A DNA stretch of 64,000 nt from Bacteroidota bacterium (GCA_025963725.1 JAOQAE010000006.1:1-64000), one strand, 5' to 3'. Positions 45,157 through 56,078 are shown, counted from the stretch's first letter. Translations and numbers: made by a program. Notes: generated by a model not told the origin, from the letters alone.

Positions 45157-45810
45157 TTAATCAACATGTATGTCATCGATGAGGAACACAAAGATCTCCC
45201 GCGGGCCATGGGCGCCCTGCACAAGGGTTTTCTCAATATCAGCCGTTCTGCTCGGGCCGGTAATGGTGCTGATCATGGAAGGCAGCTGGCTGCCGTATTT
45301 TTCTTTGATGAGCTTAAGGCCGTCCTTCACATTGTTCACCAGCTGCGAGGAGTACGCCACCACGATATGAAAGTTGGAATACACAGGAATGCGCCTGCCG
45401 GATGCCTGCTTCGAAGTAACCATCACGCTGCCTGTACGCGCGATCAAACATTCACATAGTGTGAGCCCGATGTCGGTTTTCAGCAGGTCCTCTTCCTTAT
45501 CGGAGAAGGTGATATTTCCTTTTTTAAGCAGCTCTTTGATGGATGGCTCGAGGGTAAAGATATTTTCCCATTGATTGTCCTTTGCAAAAAAGGCGAAGTT
45601 CTCAATGAATTCCGTTTCATTTTCGCAAAAAACAAACTTGCCGTTGAGGGCGGAGAAATTCTGCGCAAACTGGATCTCAAGCGGCTCTTCAGAAAGGGCA
45701 AAGATCTCCGATTCCTTATCCACATCGCCGATCTCCTGCGAGGATTTATGGATCAGCGCCTTGCGGATCTTCTTTAAAATTTTTTCTTTTGAAGTAGTAC
45801 TGTCCTGCAT
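45157..45810 (-). CDS. LUD-domain (LutC/YkgG-like) protein
   Basis: A 217 aa protein. The C-terminal half has LUD-domain features: DIGLTLCECLIARTGSVMVTS, GRRIPVYSNFHIVVAYSSQLV and the terminal TGPSRTADIEKTLVQGAHGPREIFVFLID. LutC is part of the lactate oxidation complex LutABC, but no lutA or lutB partner is here. The gene instead sits between cdsA and ftsH. A role in lactate use is therefore uncertain. Confidence 0.85.
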   Translation of the reverse strand: MQDSTTSKEKILKKIRKALIHKSSQEIGDVDKESEIFALSEEPLEIQFAQNFSALNGKFVFCENETEFIENFAFFAKDNQWENIFTLEPSIKELLKKGNITFSDKEEDLLKTDIGLTLCECLIARTGSVMVTSKQASGRRIPVYSNFHIVVAYSSQLVNNVKDGLKLIKEKYGSQLPSMISTITGPSRTADIEKTLVQGAHGPREIFVFLIDDIHVD

Positions 45811-45839
45811 TTACGGATAGCGAATTCTGTTTGCGCTAC

Positions 45840-45920
45840 GTCATCCCGTGCTCCGACACGGGATCTGTTTATTTGAAACTGCGATCAATAATGAGATGCC
45901 GTGTCGGGGCACGGCATGAC
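45840..45920. repeat. Inverted pair of GTCATCCCGTG-type repeats
   Basis: Two 27-nt units, 45840-45866 and 45894-45920, lie in opposite orientation. Each is itself a partial palindrome. They match in 23 of 27 positions after reverse-complementing, with paired changes (CCCGTG/CACGGG against GCCGTG/CACGGC) that keep the internal stems. The spacer is about 27 nt. A third copy lies at 56297-56323. The pair sits upstream of the LUD gene and downstream of ftsH. Confidence 0.8.
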
Positions 45921-45938
45921 ATTTAAATTTTATGACCT

Positions 45939-48026
45939 CTAAAACAACGTATTTGAAGGCTTGTCGGGAGTGTCGCTGCCTTTCGGGCCATCATTATTTT
46001 CAGGCTTGTCCTCTTTCTTTTCCGAGTCTTTCTTCGCCTGCTCTATCTCGCTGTTGTTCATGTTATCGTCGAGCTTCAGCAAAGGGATCTCTTCCTTATC
46101 AAATGGGCGCCTTCCGAAAATGGTCTCAAGGTCTTCCTTGAAGATCACTTCCTTCTCAAGCAATTTCTCGGCAAGCATTGTGAGCAGGTGCCTGTTCTCC
46201 TGCAGGATCTTTTTGGCGCGCTGGTAAGCGGCCTCTATCATCTTGCTGGCTTCCTCATCTATCGTTTGCGCGGTTTTTTCACTGTACGGCTTGGTGAAGC
46301 CATATTCGTTCGCACCGGTTGAATCGTAGTAGCTGATGTTCCCGATCTTATCATTCAGTCCGTAAATGCTGATCATTGCATAGGCCTGCTTGGTTACTTT
46401 TTCAAGATCGCTCAATGCGCCGGTGGAAATTTTACCGAAGATGATCTCTTCTGCAGCGCGTCCGCCGAGTGTAGCGCACATCTCATCCATCAGCTGTTCG
46501 GTGGTTGTGATCTGGCGCTCTTCCGGAAGGTACCATGCGGCACCTAAAGAACGTCCGCGCGGCACGATCGTAACTTTGATCAAGGGATGCGCATGCTCGA
46601 GCAGCCAGCTTGTGGAAGCGTGGCCGGCTTCGTGGTAGGCGATCACTTTTTTCTCGTGCGAGGAAATGATCTTGTTCTTTTTTTCAAGTCCGCCAATGAT
46701 CCTGTCGACAGCATCAAGGAAATCCTGCTTCTCGATCATCTTCTTATCGTGGCGTGCGGCAATCAGCGCAGCCTCGTTACAGATGTTCGCGATATCGGCA
46801 CCGGAGAAGCCCGGCGTTTGCTTGGCAAGGAAATCAACATCCACGGAAGCATCGAGCTTCAGCGGCTTTAAATGCACTTTGAAAATATCCTTCCGCTCGT
46901 TCAGGTCGGGCATATCCACATAGATCTGTCGGTCGAAGCGGCCTGCGCGCATCAGTGCGCGGTCGAGAATATCGGCGCGGTTGGTTGCGGCGAGGATGAT
47001 CACGCCGCTGTTGGTACCGAAGCCATCCATCTCCGTGAGGAGCTGGTTCAATGTATTTTCACGCTCGTCGTTGGCGCCCTGCGCAGGCGATTTTCCACGT
47101 GCGCGGCCTATCGCATCGATCTCATCGATGAAGATGATACACGGCGCTTTTTCTTTCGCCTGGCGGAACAGGTCACGCACACGCGATGCTCCAACGCCTA
47201 CGAACATTTCCACGAAGTCGGAACCCGACAATGAGAAGAACGGCACTTTCGCTTCGCCGGCAACAGCTTTTGCAAGCAATGTTTTACCGGTACCCGGAGG
47301 GCCTACAAGCAATGCCCCTTTCGGGATCTTGGCGCCGAGTGCGGTATACTTCTTAGGGTTTTTCAGGAAGTCGACGATCTCTTTGATCTCGATCTTCGCT
47401 CCTTCCAAACCTGCTACATCGTTGAATGTGATGTTTACATGCGTATCCTTATCGAACAGCTGTGCGCGTGATTTGCCGATGTTGAAGATCTGCCCGGCAC
47501 CGCCTGAGCCTCCGCCCATCCGGCGCATGATCACGATCCAGATCACCACCATGAGGATGATCGGCAATACCCAGCCGATGGCATCCGACCAATCGGTGCG
47601 GGTTTCGCTTTTCGGGTATACTATTTCATTCGGTAAAAAATCCTTCTGCTTTTCATTTACGATGGTGGAAAAGTTATCGGGAATGCCGGTGAGCTTGTAA
47701 TGCGGGCCGTTTGGAGTGAGCTTGTCATTGGCATAAGCAGGCTGGTTCAGAAATTCCTTTTTCAGGGTGATCTCCGCAACATGCTCGTTGGAGATGATCA
47801 CGATCTTATCCACCTGGTGCTGCTTGAGCATGCTCTCGTAAAATACGTTCGACTGCACTTCCTTCAGGCCGCCTTTGTAGCTTCCCATCAGCTGGAAAGC
47901 GATGAGCGCAACTGCAATGATCCCGTAGATCCAGTAAAAATTGAAAGGGGATTTCGGGAGGTTTGGCTTTTTGGGAAATTTATCTTTCGGAATGTTATTT
48001 TCCTGTTCTGGTTTTTGATCGCTCAT
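45939..48026 (-). CDS. ftsH: ATP-dependent zinc metalloprotease FtsH
   Basis: Membrane-anchored AAA+ protease that degrades membrane and regulatory proteins. The 695 aa product has membrane helices at about 29-48 ([18 protein letters not shown]) and about 150-170 ([16 protein letters not shown]). The AAA domain follows, with Walker A GPPGTGKT (242-249), Walker [12 protein letters not shown], and the second-region-of-homology segment [12 protein letters not shown]. The zinc site HEAGH is at 465-469. The C-terminus has an acidic, Lys-rich tail ([16 protein letters not shown]). All catalytic residues are present. It lies 17 nt downstream of rsfS. Confidence 0.96.
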   Translation of the reverse strand: MSDQKPEQENNIPKDKFPKKPNLPKSPFNFYWIYGIIAVALIAFQLMGSYKGGLKEVQSNVFYESMLKQHQVDKIVIISNEHVAEITLKKEFLNQPAYANDKLTPNGPHYKLTGIPDNFSTIVNEKQKDFLPNEIVYPKSETRTDWSDAIGWVLPIILMVVIWIVIMRRMGGGSGGAGQIFNIGKSRAQLFDKDTHVNITFNDVAGLEGAKIEIKEIVDFLKNPKKYTALGAKIPKGALLVGPPGTGKTLLAKAVAGEAKVPFFSLSGSDFVEMFVGVGASRVRDLFRQAKEKAPCIIFIDEIDAIGRARGKSPAQGANDERENTLNQLLTEMDGFGTNSGVIILAATNRADILDRALMRAGRFDRQIYVDMPDLNERKDIFKVHLKPLKLDASVDVDFLAKQTPGFSGADIANICNEAALIAARHDKKMIEKQDFLDAVDRIIGGLEKKNKIISSHEKKVIAYHEAGHASTSWLLEHAHPLIKVTIVPRGRSLGAAWYLPEERQITTTEQLMDEMCATLGGRAAEEIIFGKISTGALSDLEKVTKQAYAMISIYGLNDKIGNISYYDSTGANEYGFTKPYSEKTAQTIDEEASKMIEAAYQRAKKILQENRHLLTMLAEKLLEKEVIFKEDLETIFGRRPFDKEEIPLLKLDDNMNNSEIEQAKKDSEKKEDKPENNDGPKGSDTPDKPSNTLF

Positions 48027-48043
48027 GTTTTATCTTTCTAAAA

Positions 48044-48667
48044 TTAATCAAATGCAATTTCTTTTATTTCGGCATCCGCCCAAAGCGATTCAAGGTTGTA
48101 GAAATCGCGGATCTGGGACTGGAACACATGCACCACAACGGTAACGTAATCGATCAGGATCCATTCGGAGTTCTCGAAGCCTTCGGAACGGTAAGGCTTA
48201 TCGCCTGTGGTCTTCCGCACTACTTCCTGAATGGATTCCGCGATGGCGTTCACCTGTGTGTTGGAATCGGCCTGGCAGATGATGAAGTAATCGCATACGC
48301 GGTTGTGGATCGACTGGAGGTTCATCACGGTGATGTTCTTTCCTTTGATCTCGAGGATCCCGTCAACCACCGCATCGGCAAGTTTTTCGGTAGGGCCTTT
48401 TACAACTTTTGCGGCGGCCTTTTTAGGAGCTGCCGCTTTCTGAGGGGCTAGGGCTTTTTTAGGAGCGGCCGTTTTTTTAGCTGCGGCTTTTTTTACAGGA
48501 GCAGTTTTTTTAGGGGCTGCTTTTTTAACAGCTTTTGCAGGAGCTTTTTTGATTGCCTTTTTAGCAGGTGCTGCAGTAGTTTTCTTTGGTGCTGATTTAG
48601 CAGCCGTTTTTTTCACAGCTTTCGCAGCTGTCTTTTTTGCCGGAGCCTTTTTGGTAGTTTTCGCCAT
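48044..48667 (-). CDS. rsfS: Ribosome silencing factor RsfS with N-terminal Lys/Ala/Pro-rich extension
   Basis: The C-terminal ~115 residues are a normal RsfS/Iojap domain (EKLADAVVDGILEIKGKNI, DYFIICQADSNTQVNAIA, EGFENSEWILIDYVTVVVHV). It binds ribosomal protein uL14 and blocks subunit joining in slow growth. The first ~93 residues are almost only Lys, Ala, Pro and Thr, with PAKK/AAKK/APKK repeats like histone H1. The start is ATG 48667; a TTG precedes it by one codon. The extension is in frame and coding, because the domain continues without a break. It is probably a nucleic-acid-binding tail. The gene is cotranscribed with ftsH. Confidence 0.92.
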   Translation of the reverse strand: MAKTTKKAPAKKTAAKAVKKTAAKSAPKKTTAAPAKKAIKKAPAKAVKKAAPKKTAPVKKAAAKKTAAPKKALAPQKAAAPKKAAAKVVKGPTEKLADAVVDGILEIKGKNITVMNLQSIHNRVCDYFIICQADSNTQVNAIAESIQEVVRKTTGDKPYRSEGFENSEWILIDYVTVVVHVFQSQIRDFYNLESLWADAEIKEIAFD

Positions 48668-48749
48668 CAATTATTAATATATCTTTTTATACTTTTACCC
48701 GGTAAATGAATATGGACAAAAATAGTCAAATCTTTCGCAACCGAGCCCT

Positions 48750-49505
48750 ATGAAAACATTATTTATAGGGCAGCAGGCCATCCATCTTACCGCGGTTGAT
48801 TCTACCAACAGTTATGCCAGCGAAATGTTGCGCCAAATGCGGCCGGCGGAAGGGACAATTATCTACAGTTTTGAGCAAAAGAACGGACGCGGACAACGGG
48901 GAAGCACATGGCATGGAGAGGCCAATAAAAATGTGGCTTTCAGCCTCATTCTGCACCCCACTTTTCTACAGGCGGAGGAGCAGTTCCTGCTCACTAAAAT
49001 AGCATCGCTCGCGGTGTCTGACTTAATGGCAGAAATCCTTACCGGGCACGATTCCCGGGTATGCGTGAAGTGGCCGAACGATGTATATGCAGGTGATAAA
49101 AAAATTGCCGGGATCCTGATCGAGAACAGCATCGGGAACCATTCCATCCAAAGCTCGGTGATCGGGATAGGGCTGAATGTGAACCAGGATTTTACGGCGG
49201 AAGAGTTCAATGCCACTTCCTTAAAAATGATCTCAGGGAAAGAATACGATCTCAAAACTGTTATTGAACGGCTTTGTGAATTTCTCGAAGCGCGCTACCT
49301 GCAGCTGAAAGCAAACAAGCGGGAGCAGCTTGGCCGCGATTATCTCAGCCGCCTCTACCGTTTGGAAGAATGGAAAAATTACCGCGCTTCCGGTGAAGAT
49401 TTTGAAGGCAAGATCAGGAATGTTTCAGCTTCGGGAAGATTGCAGGTAGAGCTGCGCAGCGCTGAAATAAAGGAGTTCGACCTGAAGGAGATCGTTTTTA
49501 GCTGA
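48750..49505 (+). CDS. birA: Biotin--[acetyl-CoA-carboxylase] ligase
   Basis: Attaches biotin to the carrier subunit of acetyl-CoA carboxylase and similar enzymes. The 251 aa product lacks the N-terminal winged helix of the E. coli repressor form, so it is a pure ligase. Motifs: TAVDSTNSYASEML, the biotinyl-AMP loop GRGQRGSTWHGEANKN (about 51-66), KWPNDVYAGDKKIAGILIEN and IGIGLNVNQDF. It is divergent from rsfS; the short intergenic region must hold both promoters (a TATTTTTG on the minus strand at 48717-48724 is a candidate for rsfS). Confidence 0.94.
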   Translation: MKTLFIGQQAIHLTAVDSTNSYASEMLRQMRPAEGTIIYSFEQKNGRGQRGSTWHGEANKNVAFSLILHPTFLQAEEQFLLTKIASLAVSDLMAEILTGHDSRVCVKWPNDVYAGDKKIAGILIENSIGNHSIQSSVIGIGLNVNQDFTAEEFNATSLKMISGKEYDLKTVIERLCEFLEARYLQLKANKREQLGRDYLSRLYRLEEWKNYRASGEDFEGKIRNVSASGRLQVELRSAEIKEFDLKEIVFS

Positions 49506-49545
49506 GTGTTTTCAATCAGAGCCCTGGGGTTACAACACGGATATA

Positions 49546-50775
49546 TTACAATGCTTCGTTGTGATCTTTTCCCGGCTCAGGCGCTGTGCTGCTTGTTCTG
49601 CGCAGCAACAAATGAAATGCTAAAAACGCAGCTGCAAGAAGCAGCGCTGTTGTAATAAAGCACAATGACGCAGTACCGTCATCGCCATTGAAGGCAAATA
49701 CGGGACTCCAGGATAGCAGGCCGCTCATTGACAGAAAAACCGATGTTAGCGTAGAGCGGTACTTTGAAGGTGCATGCTGGCTGATGTAGGACAAGGCAAG
49801 AGGAGAAATGAGGATCTCCGATACGCCCTGCAGCAGCAGCGCCAGAATCAAAGCTACGGTAAGGTTATCCGCAGAAGCCCCGACAAATACAAGACTCAGG
49901 GACAAGGCATAGATGAGCAGGCCTATGCTTATCCTGAGCAGCGTTGAGCCGGTTTTAAATGCCCATACAATTGAAAAGATGATCGCGCAGATCATTGCGA
50001 CGAACGATGGTAATCCCGTATACAGGGAGCCTTCCAGCTGCCGGCCCTGCGAGAGCAGCATGCCGGCATCCGGGCCCATTCTCATTACCACCCAGAAAAC
50101 AGGGATCAGCACAACACAGCAGGCAAGCGCGGCCAGCTTTAATTTCCTGTTTCCGCCTTCCTGTTCCGGCTCATTATGCATGACCGGATTTTCCACTGCA
50201 GTATTCCGTGTCAACAGCGCTAAAAGCGATGAGCACAGCAGCACGGCCCCTGCCGTTATAAAGCCGATAGAGAAGCTTGTTATATCCACAAGAAATCCGA
50301 ACACAACAGCGCCAAGAAAAGCACCAAGATCTATGGCAAGATAAAACAGCATCATTGCCGCATCCATTTTCTGTTGCCGGTCGCGATACAAATTCCCGAT
50401 CACTGAAATGATGTTCGGTGTGTAAAGGCCTGTTCCAAGTACCATGCAGGCCATTCCGGCATACATGCACCCGATCTGCGGCACTGCCATCAGAAAGCAG
50501 CCTGCAGCCTGCAAGCATCCGCCTGTAACGGACGACCATTTCCAGCCCATGATAAAGTCACCCAAAAGTCCACCCAGCAACGGCGACACGGCAAGAGCGC
50601 CAATAAACAGATCATACACCGGCCCCACTTCTTCCCGCGAAAACATAAAGGGCCCGCGCACCATGTATAATATAAGGAAAGCACGGATCCCGTAAAAGCC
50701 GAGGCGTTCGATCAGCTTTGATGCGATAAGCGGAAAAAATCCGGCAGGATGCTTTAGCTTAATCTCAGCGTTCAT
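49546..50775 (-). CDS. POT-family (MFS) peptide transporter-like protein
   Basis: A 409 aa integral membrane protein. The N-terminus has the POT motif region FPLIASKLIERLGFYGIRAFLIL, a variant of the ExxERFxYY proton-coupling motif. GPVYDLFIGALAVSPLLGGLLGDF and GTGLYTPNIISVIGNLY follow. About 12 hydrophobic segments are visible; the length is somewhat short for the family, which often has 450-500 residues. Relatives import di- and tripeptides with protons. Some ERFGFYG-type residues differ, so the substrate may differ too. Confidence 0.8.
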   Translation of the reverse strand: MNAEIKLKHPAGFFPLIASKLIERLGFYGIRAFLILYMVRGPFMFSREEVGPVYDLFIGALAVSPLLGGLLGDFIMGWKWSSVTGGCLQAAGCFLMAVPQIGCMYAGMACMVLGTGLYTPNIISVIGNLYRDRQQKMDAAMMLFYLAIDLGAFLGAVVFGFLVDITSFSIGFITAGAVLLCSSLLALLTRNTAVENPVMHNEPEQEGGNRKLKLAALACCVVLIPVFWVVMRMGPDAGMLLSQGRQLEGSLYTGLPSFVAMICAIIFSIVWAFKTGSTLLRISIGLLIYALSLSLVFVGASADNLTVALILALLLQGVSEILISPLALSYISQHAPSKYRSTLTSVFLSMSGLLSWSPVFAFNGDDGTASLCFITTALLLAAAFLAFHLLLRRTSSTAPEPGKDHNEAL

Positions 50776-50788
50776 AGAAGATGAATTA

Positions 50789-50820
50789 AAAACAAAAGGC
50801 TACCAATGTTGGTAGCCTTT
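50789..50820 (-). terminator. Terminator of citrate synthase gene
   Basis: AAAGGCTACCA (50795-50805) pairs perfectly with TGGTAGCCTTT (50810-50820) around ATGT. On the minus strand it is followed by TGTTTTT. Confidence 0.85.
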
Positions 50821-50823
50821 CCT

Positions 50824-52158
50824 TTATGCTTTTGCCGCGGCTTCCGCTGCTGCGATCTTTTTCTTGATGCCTTCCGTAGTGATGGAGCCCGGACGCTCGA
50901 TCGGGTGGCCCAAGGCCCTGTCCCAGATGAGTGAGGCAAGCACACCCAGTGCGCGGGAAACCCCGAACAATACAGTGTAAAACTCATGCTCCACCATTCC
51001 GTAATGCGTTAACAATACGCCGGAGTGGGAATCAACATTCGGCCATGGGTTTTTGATCTTGCCTGTGCTCTCGAGGATCGGAGGTGCCACTTTGTACACC
51101 ATCTGAACGATCTCGCAGAGGTCGTCGGTGCCCTGCGGCTTGATATAACGGTAGTAGAAATCCTGCTGTGCGGAAAAGCGCGGATCTGTTTTACGAAGTA
51201 CTGCATGCCCGTATCCCGGAACCACTTTGCCTTCCGACAATGTTTTCTTAATGTAATCTTCGATCTGCTTTTCGGTCGGCAGGCCGCCGCCCAATTCTTC
51301 GCGCAGCTCGAGGATCCAGCTGAGCACTTCCTGGTTTGCAAGTCCGTGCAGCGGGCCCGCAAGTCCGTTCATGCCTGCAGCGAAAGAAAGATAAGGATCG
51401 CTTAATGCAGAGCCAACAAGGTGAGTTGTATGCGCAGAAACGTTCCCTCCTTCATGATCCACGTGAATGGTCATGTACATGCGCATGAGGCGCTTCATAT
51501 CGAATGATTCGTAACCCATCATGTGGGCAAGGTTTGCAGCCCAGTCGAGCTTCGGATCCGGCTCGATGTGCTCGCCGTTCTTGTATTTGCGGCGGTAAAT
51601 GTATGCTGCAACACGCGGCAGGCGCGCGATGAGGTTCATTGAATCTTCGTAGGTATAATCCCAGTAATCTTTTTTGCTGATGCCTTTTTTATAAGCTGCC
51701 GCAAACACCGATTCGGTTTGCATGGCCATGATCGCCATCACGAACTGCGTCATCGGGTGTGTGGATGCCGGCATTTTATCGAGCACATCGAACACGTGCT
51801 TCGGCACAATGGCCCTGCGTGCCCACATATTACCAAGGTTCAGCACATCGTCCTGCGTTGGAAGCTCGCCAAGCAGCATTAAATAGAAGATCCCTTCCGG
51901 CAACGGCTCTGTACCGCCCGGTGCTTTCGGGAGCTTTTCACGCAATTCAGGGATGGTGTAGCCACGGAAGCGGATTCCTTCTTCAGGATCCAGCTTCGAC
52001 GTTTCCGTTACAAGGCCTACAATGCCTTTCATTCCCTGGTAAACCTGCGCTACTGTATATTCGCCCAGCTTTACGTCTCCTTTTTCCTTAATGAGCTGTT
52101 TTACTTCAGCAGCCATCGGGCCTGCTTTTGCCGCGAATTTTTCTTTTAATGAATCCAT
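50824..52158 (-). CDS. gltA: Citrate synthase, mitochondrial-type
   Basis: Condenses oxaloacetate and acetyl-CoA in the citric acid cycle. The 444 aa sequence follows the eukaryotic mitochondrial enzyme closely rather than the usual bacterial GltA. DHEGGNVSAHTTHLVGSALS, AGPLHGLANQEVLSWILEL and PGYGHAVLRKTDPRFSAQ hold the two catalytic His positions. NPWPNVDSHSGVLLTHYGM carries the catalytic Asp, and VLFGVSRALGVLASLIWDRA follows. There is no transit peptide. The C-terminal tail (KKKIAAAEAAAKA) is Ala/Lys-rich. It lies next to enolase on the same strand but with a 96-nt gap. Confidence 0.94.
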   Translation of the reverse strand: MDSLKEKFAAKAGPMAAEVKQLIKEKGDVKLGEYTVAQVYQGMKGIVGLVTETSKLDPEEGIRFRGYTIPELREKLPKAPGGTEPLPEGIFYLMLLGELPTQDDVLNLGNMWARRAIVPKHVFDVLDKMPASTHPMTQFVMAIMAMQTESVFAAAYKKGISKKDYWDYTYEDSMNLIARLPRVAAYIYRRKYKNGEHIEPDPKLDWAANLAHMMGYESFDMKRLMRMYMTIHVDHEGGNVSAHTTHLVGSALSDPYLSFAAGMNGLAGPLHGLANQEVLSWILELREELGGGLPTEKQIEDYIKKTLSEGKVVPGYGHAVLRKTDPRFSAQQDFYYRYIKPQGTDDLCEIVQMVYKVAPPILESTGKIKNPWPNVDSHSGVLLTHYGMVEHEFYTVLFGVSRALGVLASLIWDRALGHPIERPGSITTEGIKKKIAAAEAAAKA

Positions 52159-52254
52159 GATAATGAATGAATTTGGGTAATTTGATGTTTCGTTATTTCC
52201 GAAAGATAATTGGTTTTTATGAGATTTGGAAACAGAATAAAAAAAAGTTTTTCA

Positions 52255-53577
<1,323 letters not shown>

Positions 53578-53668
53578 TTACAATTTTAAAAGCTTTCCAA
53601 AAGTAAAAATAAAAACGGTAGGCGATCAGGTTTTTTGTGGAGAAATGTTTTCGATAGTATATACTCTG

Positions 53669-54160
53669 CGAACTGACGCTATGGACAACGATATGCTCTG
53701 CGTTACACCACCCCTAACCCCTCCTGCGAGGAGGGGAATACATTCTGCAAGCTCGCAACGAGCTGACGCTGCTGTCACTTCGAGTTCGACCGAAGGGAGA
53801 GTATCGAGAAGTGTTGATAGCAGGGGGCATTCAGTCGCTTGTTCTCGATACGCTCGTACCTCGCTTCCCGATAGCTATCGGGACGAACTGACGCTATGGA
53901 CGACTATATGCGCTCCGTTACACCAGCCCTGCCCCTCCTGCGAGGAAGGCCGGGGTGATACTCCTCAATGTTGATTTACTTTTTCTTTTTTCTTGATAAA
54001 AAAGAAACAAAAAATCAAGAAAGCCTGACCGCTCCCCACGGGCAACACGGCATCGCAGGCTTTCAGGCCTCACGCGCGGCTTCGGATCATTTCTATCGTT
54101 AAATGATAAACTCCGTTGGACCAGCCATAAGCCTCCTTGGAGGAGGGCAATGCATTGTGC
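53669..54160. repeat. Gene-free region with three degenerate direct repeats and palindromes
   Basis: The space 53551-54270 has no credible gene. A ~65-nt unit occurs at 53670-53735 and 53885-53955 (GAACTGACGCTATGGAC … CGTTACACCA … CCCCTCCTGCGAGGA), and a weaker third copy at about 54110-54165 (CCGTTGGACCAGCC … CTCCTTGGAGGAGGG … GTGCAAGC). Between them lie an ACTTCGA…TCGAGAAGT inverted repeat (about 53778-53812) and a perfect 18-bp palindrome at 53866-53883. A motif of AAAAAAGAAACAAAAAATCAAG type at about 53998-54019 is also a common phylum repeat. These look like accumulated dispersed repeats. Confidence 0.65.
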
Positions 54161-54270
54161 AAGCCGGATCACAGCTATGCGGGCACGTTATTAACATAGA
54201 GCATTGAAAAGTTAGGCGGGGGGACTGCTCCGCCTGCCTGTATATGGAATAAATTCGCTAAAAAAGAAAC

Positions 54271-54828
54271 ATGATCAGTATTATAGATTTCGGAAGCCCG
54301 AAGATCCAGCACATTCACGAAAGCATCAGCAGGCTCGGGCATGTGTGCAGGATCATTCCCTGGGAAGAAAGCCACCGCATTGAACAGGAAAATTCCCGGG
54401 CGGTGATCCTCAGCGGCTCTCCATTGCTGATCACCAAGAATACCGACATCGGCCCGCATTTAAAACGCTACGATTTCCTGAAAACATCGTCGCTGCCTGT
54501 GCTGGGGATCTGCTACGGCCATCAGCTGCTGGGCGTGATGCACGGAGCCGCCGCATTCAAGGGCGAAGAAGTGCGGAAGGAAATGCAGATCAGCATCCTC
54601 GACCATGAAACGCTTTTTGAAGGATTTGAGAAAACGGTAACGATGAAGGAAGACCATACGGAAGGCATCCCGCTTCCCGAAGGCTTCCTGCACCTTGCCT
54701 GTACGGAACAATACGAAGTAGAAGCCATGAAGCACCCGAGCAAAAACATCTTCGGCGTTCAATTCCACCCCGAAGTATCGGGCGAAAGCGGGATGCAGCT
54801 TTTATCAAACTTTTGCAAACTGATATAG
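54271..54828 (+). CDS. Class I glutamine amidotransferase-like protein
   Basis: A 185 aa stand-alone GATase domain, similar to the glutaminase half of GMP synthase. The triad is complete: Cys in LGICYGHQLLGV and His and Glu in FGVQFHPEVSG. The oxyanion-side ILSGSPLLIT replaces the usual SGGP. No synthetase domain or partner is adjacent. Candidates are a glutaminase subunit of an archaeal-type split GuaA, or a gamma-glutamyl hydrolase-like enzyme; neither can be chosen. The stop lies 3 nt before the next gene's ATG, so the two are coupled. Confidence 0.8.
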   Translation: MISIIDFGSPKIQHIHESISRLGHVCRIIPWEESHRIEQENSRAVILSGSPLLITKNTDIGPHLKRYDFLKTSSLPVLGICYGHQLLGVMHGAAAFKGEEVRKEMQISILDHETLFEGFEKTVTMKEDHTEGIPLPEGFLHLACTEQYEVEAMKHPSKNIFGVQFHPEVSGESGMQLLSNFCKLI

Positions 54829-54833
54829 GTTTT

Positions 54834-56069
54834 ATGGTCTTAAATTATATCTGGATCGCCTTTTTTTTAATCGCCTTTGCAGTGGCGCTCTTAAAGCTTG
54901 TATTTACAGGTGACACGGAGATCTTCAAAACCATTATGGATGCTACATTTGAATCTTCAAAGGTAGCGGTAATGGATATCTCACTTCCGCTTGCCGGTGT
55001 AATGACTTTATGGCTTGGCCTGATGAACATCGGTGAAAAAGCAGGCGCGATCAACTTTCTGTCGCGCATTGTCGGCCCCTTCTTTCACAAGCTATTTCCC
55101 GAGATCCCGAAAGACCACCCGGCTAACGGACAGATCATGATGAACTTTTCGGCAAATATGCTGGGCCTCGACAATGCAGCTACCCCACTCGGATTAAAAG
55201 CAATGGGCACCATGCAGGAATTAAATGTAAACAAGGAAACCGCATCGAATGCGCAAATCATGTTCCTCGTGCTGAACACATCCGGACTGACCATTATCCC
55301 GATCACCATTATGGCACAGCGGGCCATCATGGGCTCAGCAAGCCCCTCCGATGTTTTTATTCCTATCCTTATAGCCACCTACTGCTCCACGATGATCGGA
55401 TTGCTGTATGTCGCTTTCCGGCAGAAGCTCAATCTTCTGAACACAACTGTCCTGGGATGGCTCGGCGGCGTTACTGCAGTGATCATCGGCATTATCTGGT
55501 ATTTCAGCACCCTCACACAGGAACAGATCGGCGTTCAATCGACTGTGGTTGCAAACGTGATCCTTTTTAGCATTATCATTGCCTTTATCCTGGGCGGGCT
55601 CCGCAAAAAAATAAATGTATACAGCGCATTCATAGAAGGTGCTGCAAGCGGTTTTGAAACGGCAGTGAAAGTAATCCCTTATTTAATTGCAATGCTTGTG
55701 GGAATTGCAGTATTCAAAGCTTCGGGGGCGATGGGCTATCTTACCGACGGCATCGGGTATGCCCTTGCGGCAATGGGTGTGAATACTGATTTTGTTCCCG
55801 CCCTGCCTACTGCATTTATGAAGCCGCTGAGCGGAAGCGGTGCTAAAGCGATGATGCTTTCTACCATGAAAACATACGGTGCGGATTCTTTCGTAGGACA
55901 TGTGTCGTGTGTTTTCCAGGGAGCTGCCGATACTACTTTTTATATTGTTGCGCTATACTTCGGATCGGTAGGCATTAAAAATACGCGCTATGCAATTCCG
56001 GCAGGGCTGATCGCTGATCTGGCAGGGGTGATCGCGGCGATATTTATTTGCTATATGTTCTTTCATTAA
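54834..56069 (+). CDS. Nucleoside recognition (Gate) domain membrane protein, SpmA-SpmB-like fusion
   Basis: The product is 411 aa from ATG 54834. It has about ten membrane helices and two Gate domains: the first centred on MNFSANMLGLDNAATPLGLKAM (SpmA-like) and the second on PTAFMKPLSGSGAKAMML followed by HVSCVFQGAADTTFYIVALY (SpmB-like). Spore-formers carry these as two proteins. In Bacteroidota a fused form is common and unrelated to sporulation; its substrate is unknown. It starts just after the GATase stop, so they are likely in one transcript. Confidence 0.85.
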   Translation: MVLNYIWIAFFLIAFAVALLKLVFTGDTEIFKTIMDATFESSKVAVMDISLPLAGVMTLWLGLMNIGEKAGAINFLSRIVGPFFHKLFPEIPKDHPANGQIMMNFSANMLGLDNAATPLGLKAMGTMQELNVNKETASNAQIMFLVLNTSGLTIIPITIMAQRAIMGSASPSDVFIPILIATYCSTMIGLLYVAFRQKLNLLNTTVLGWLGGVTAVIIGIIWYFSTLTQEQIGVQSTVVANVILFSIIIAFILGGLRKKINVYSAFIEGAASGFETAVKVIPYLIAMLVGIAVFKASGAMGYLTDGIGYALAAMGVNTDFVPALPTAFMKPLSGSGAKAMMLSTMKTYGADSFVGHVSCVFQGAADTTFYIVALYFGSVGIKNTRYAIPAGLIADLAGVIAAIFICYMFFH

Positions 56070-56078
56070 CATCCTGTT

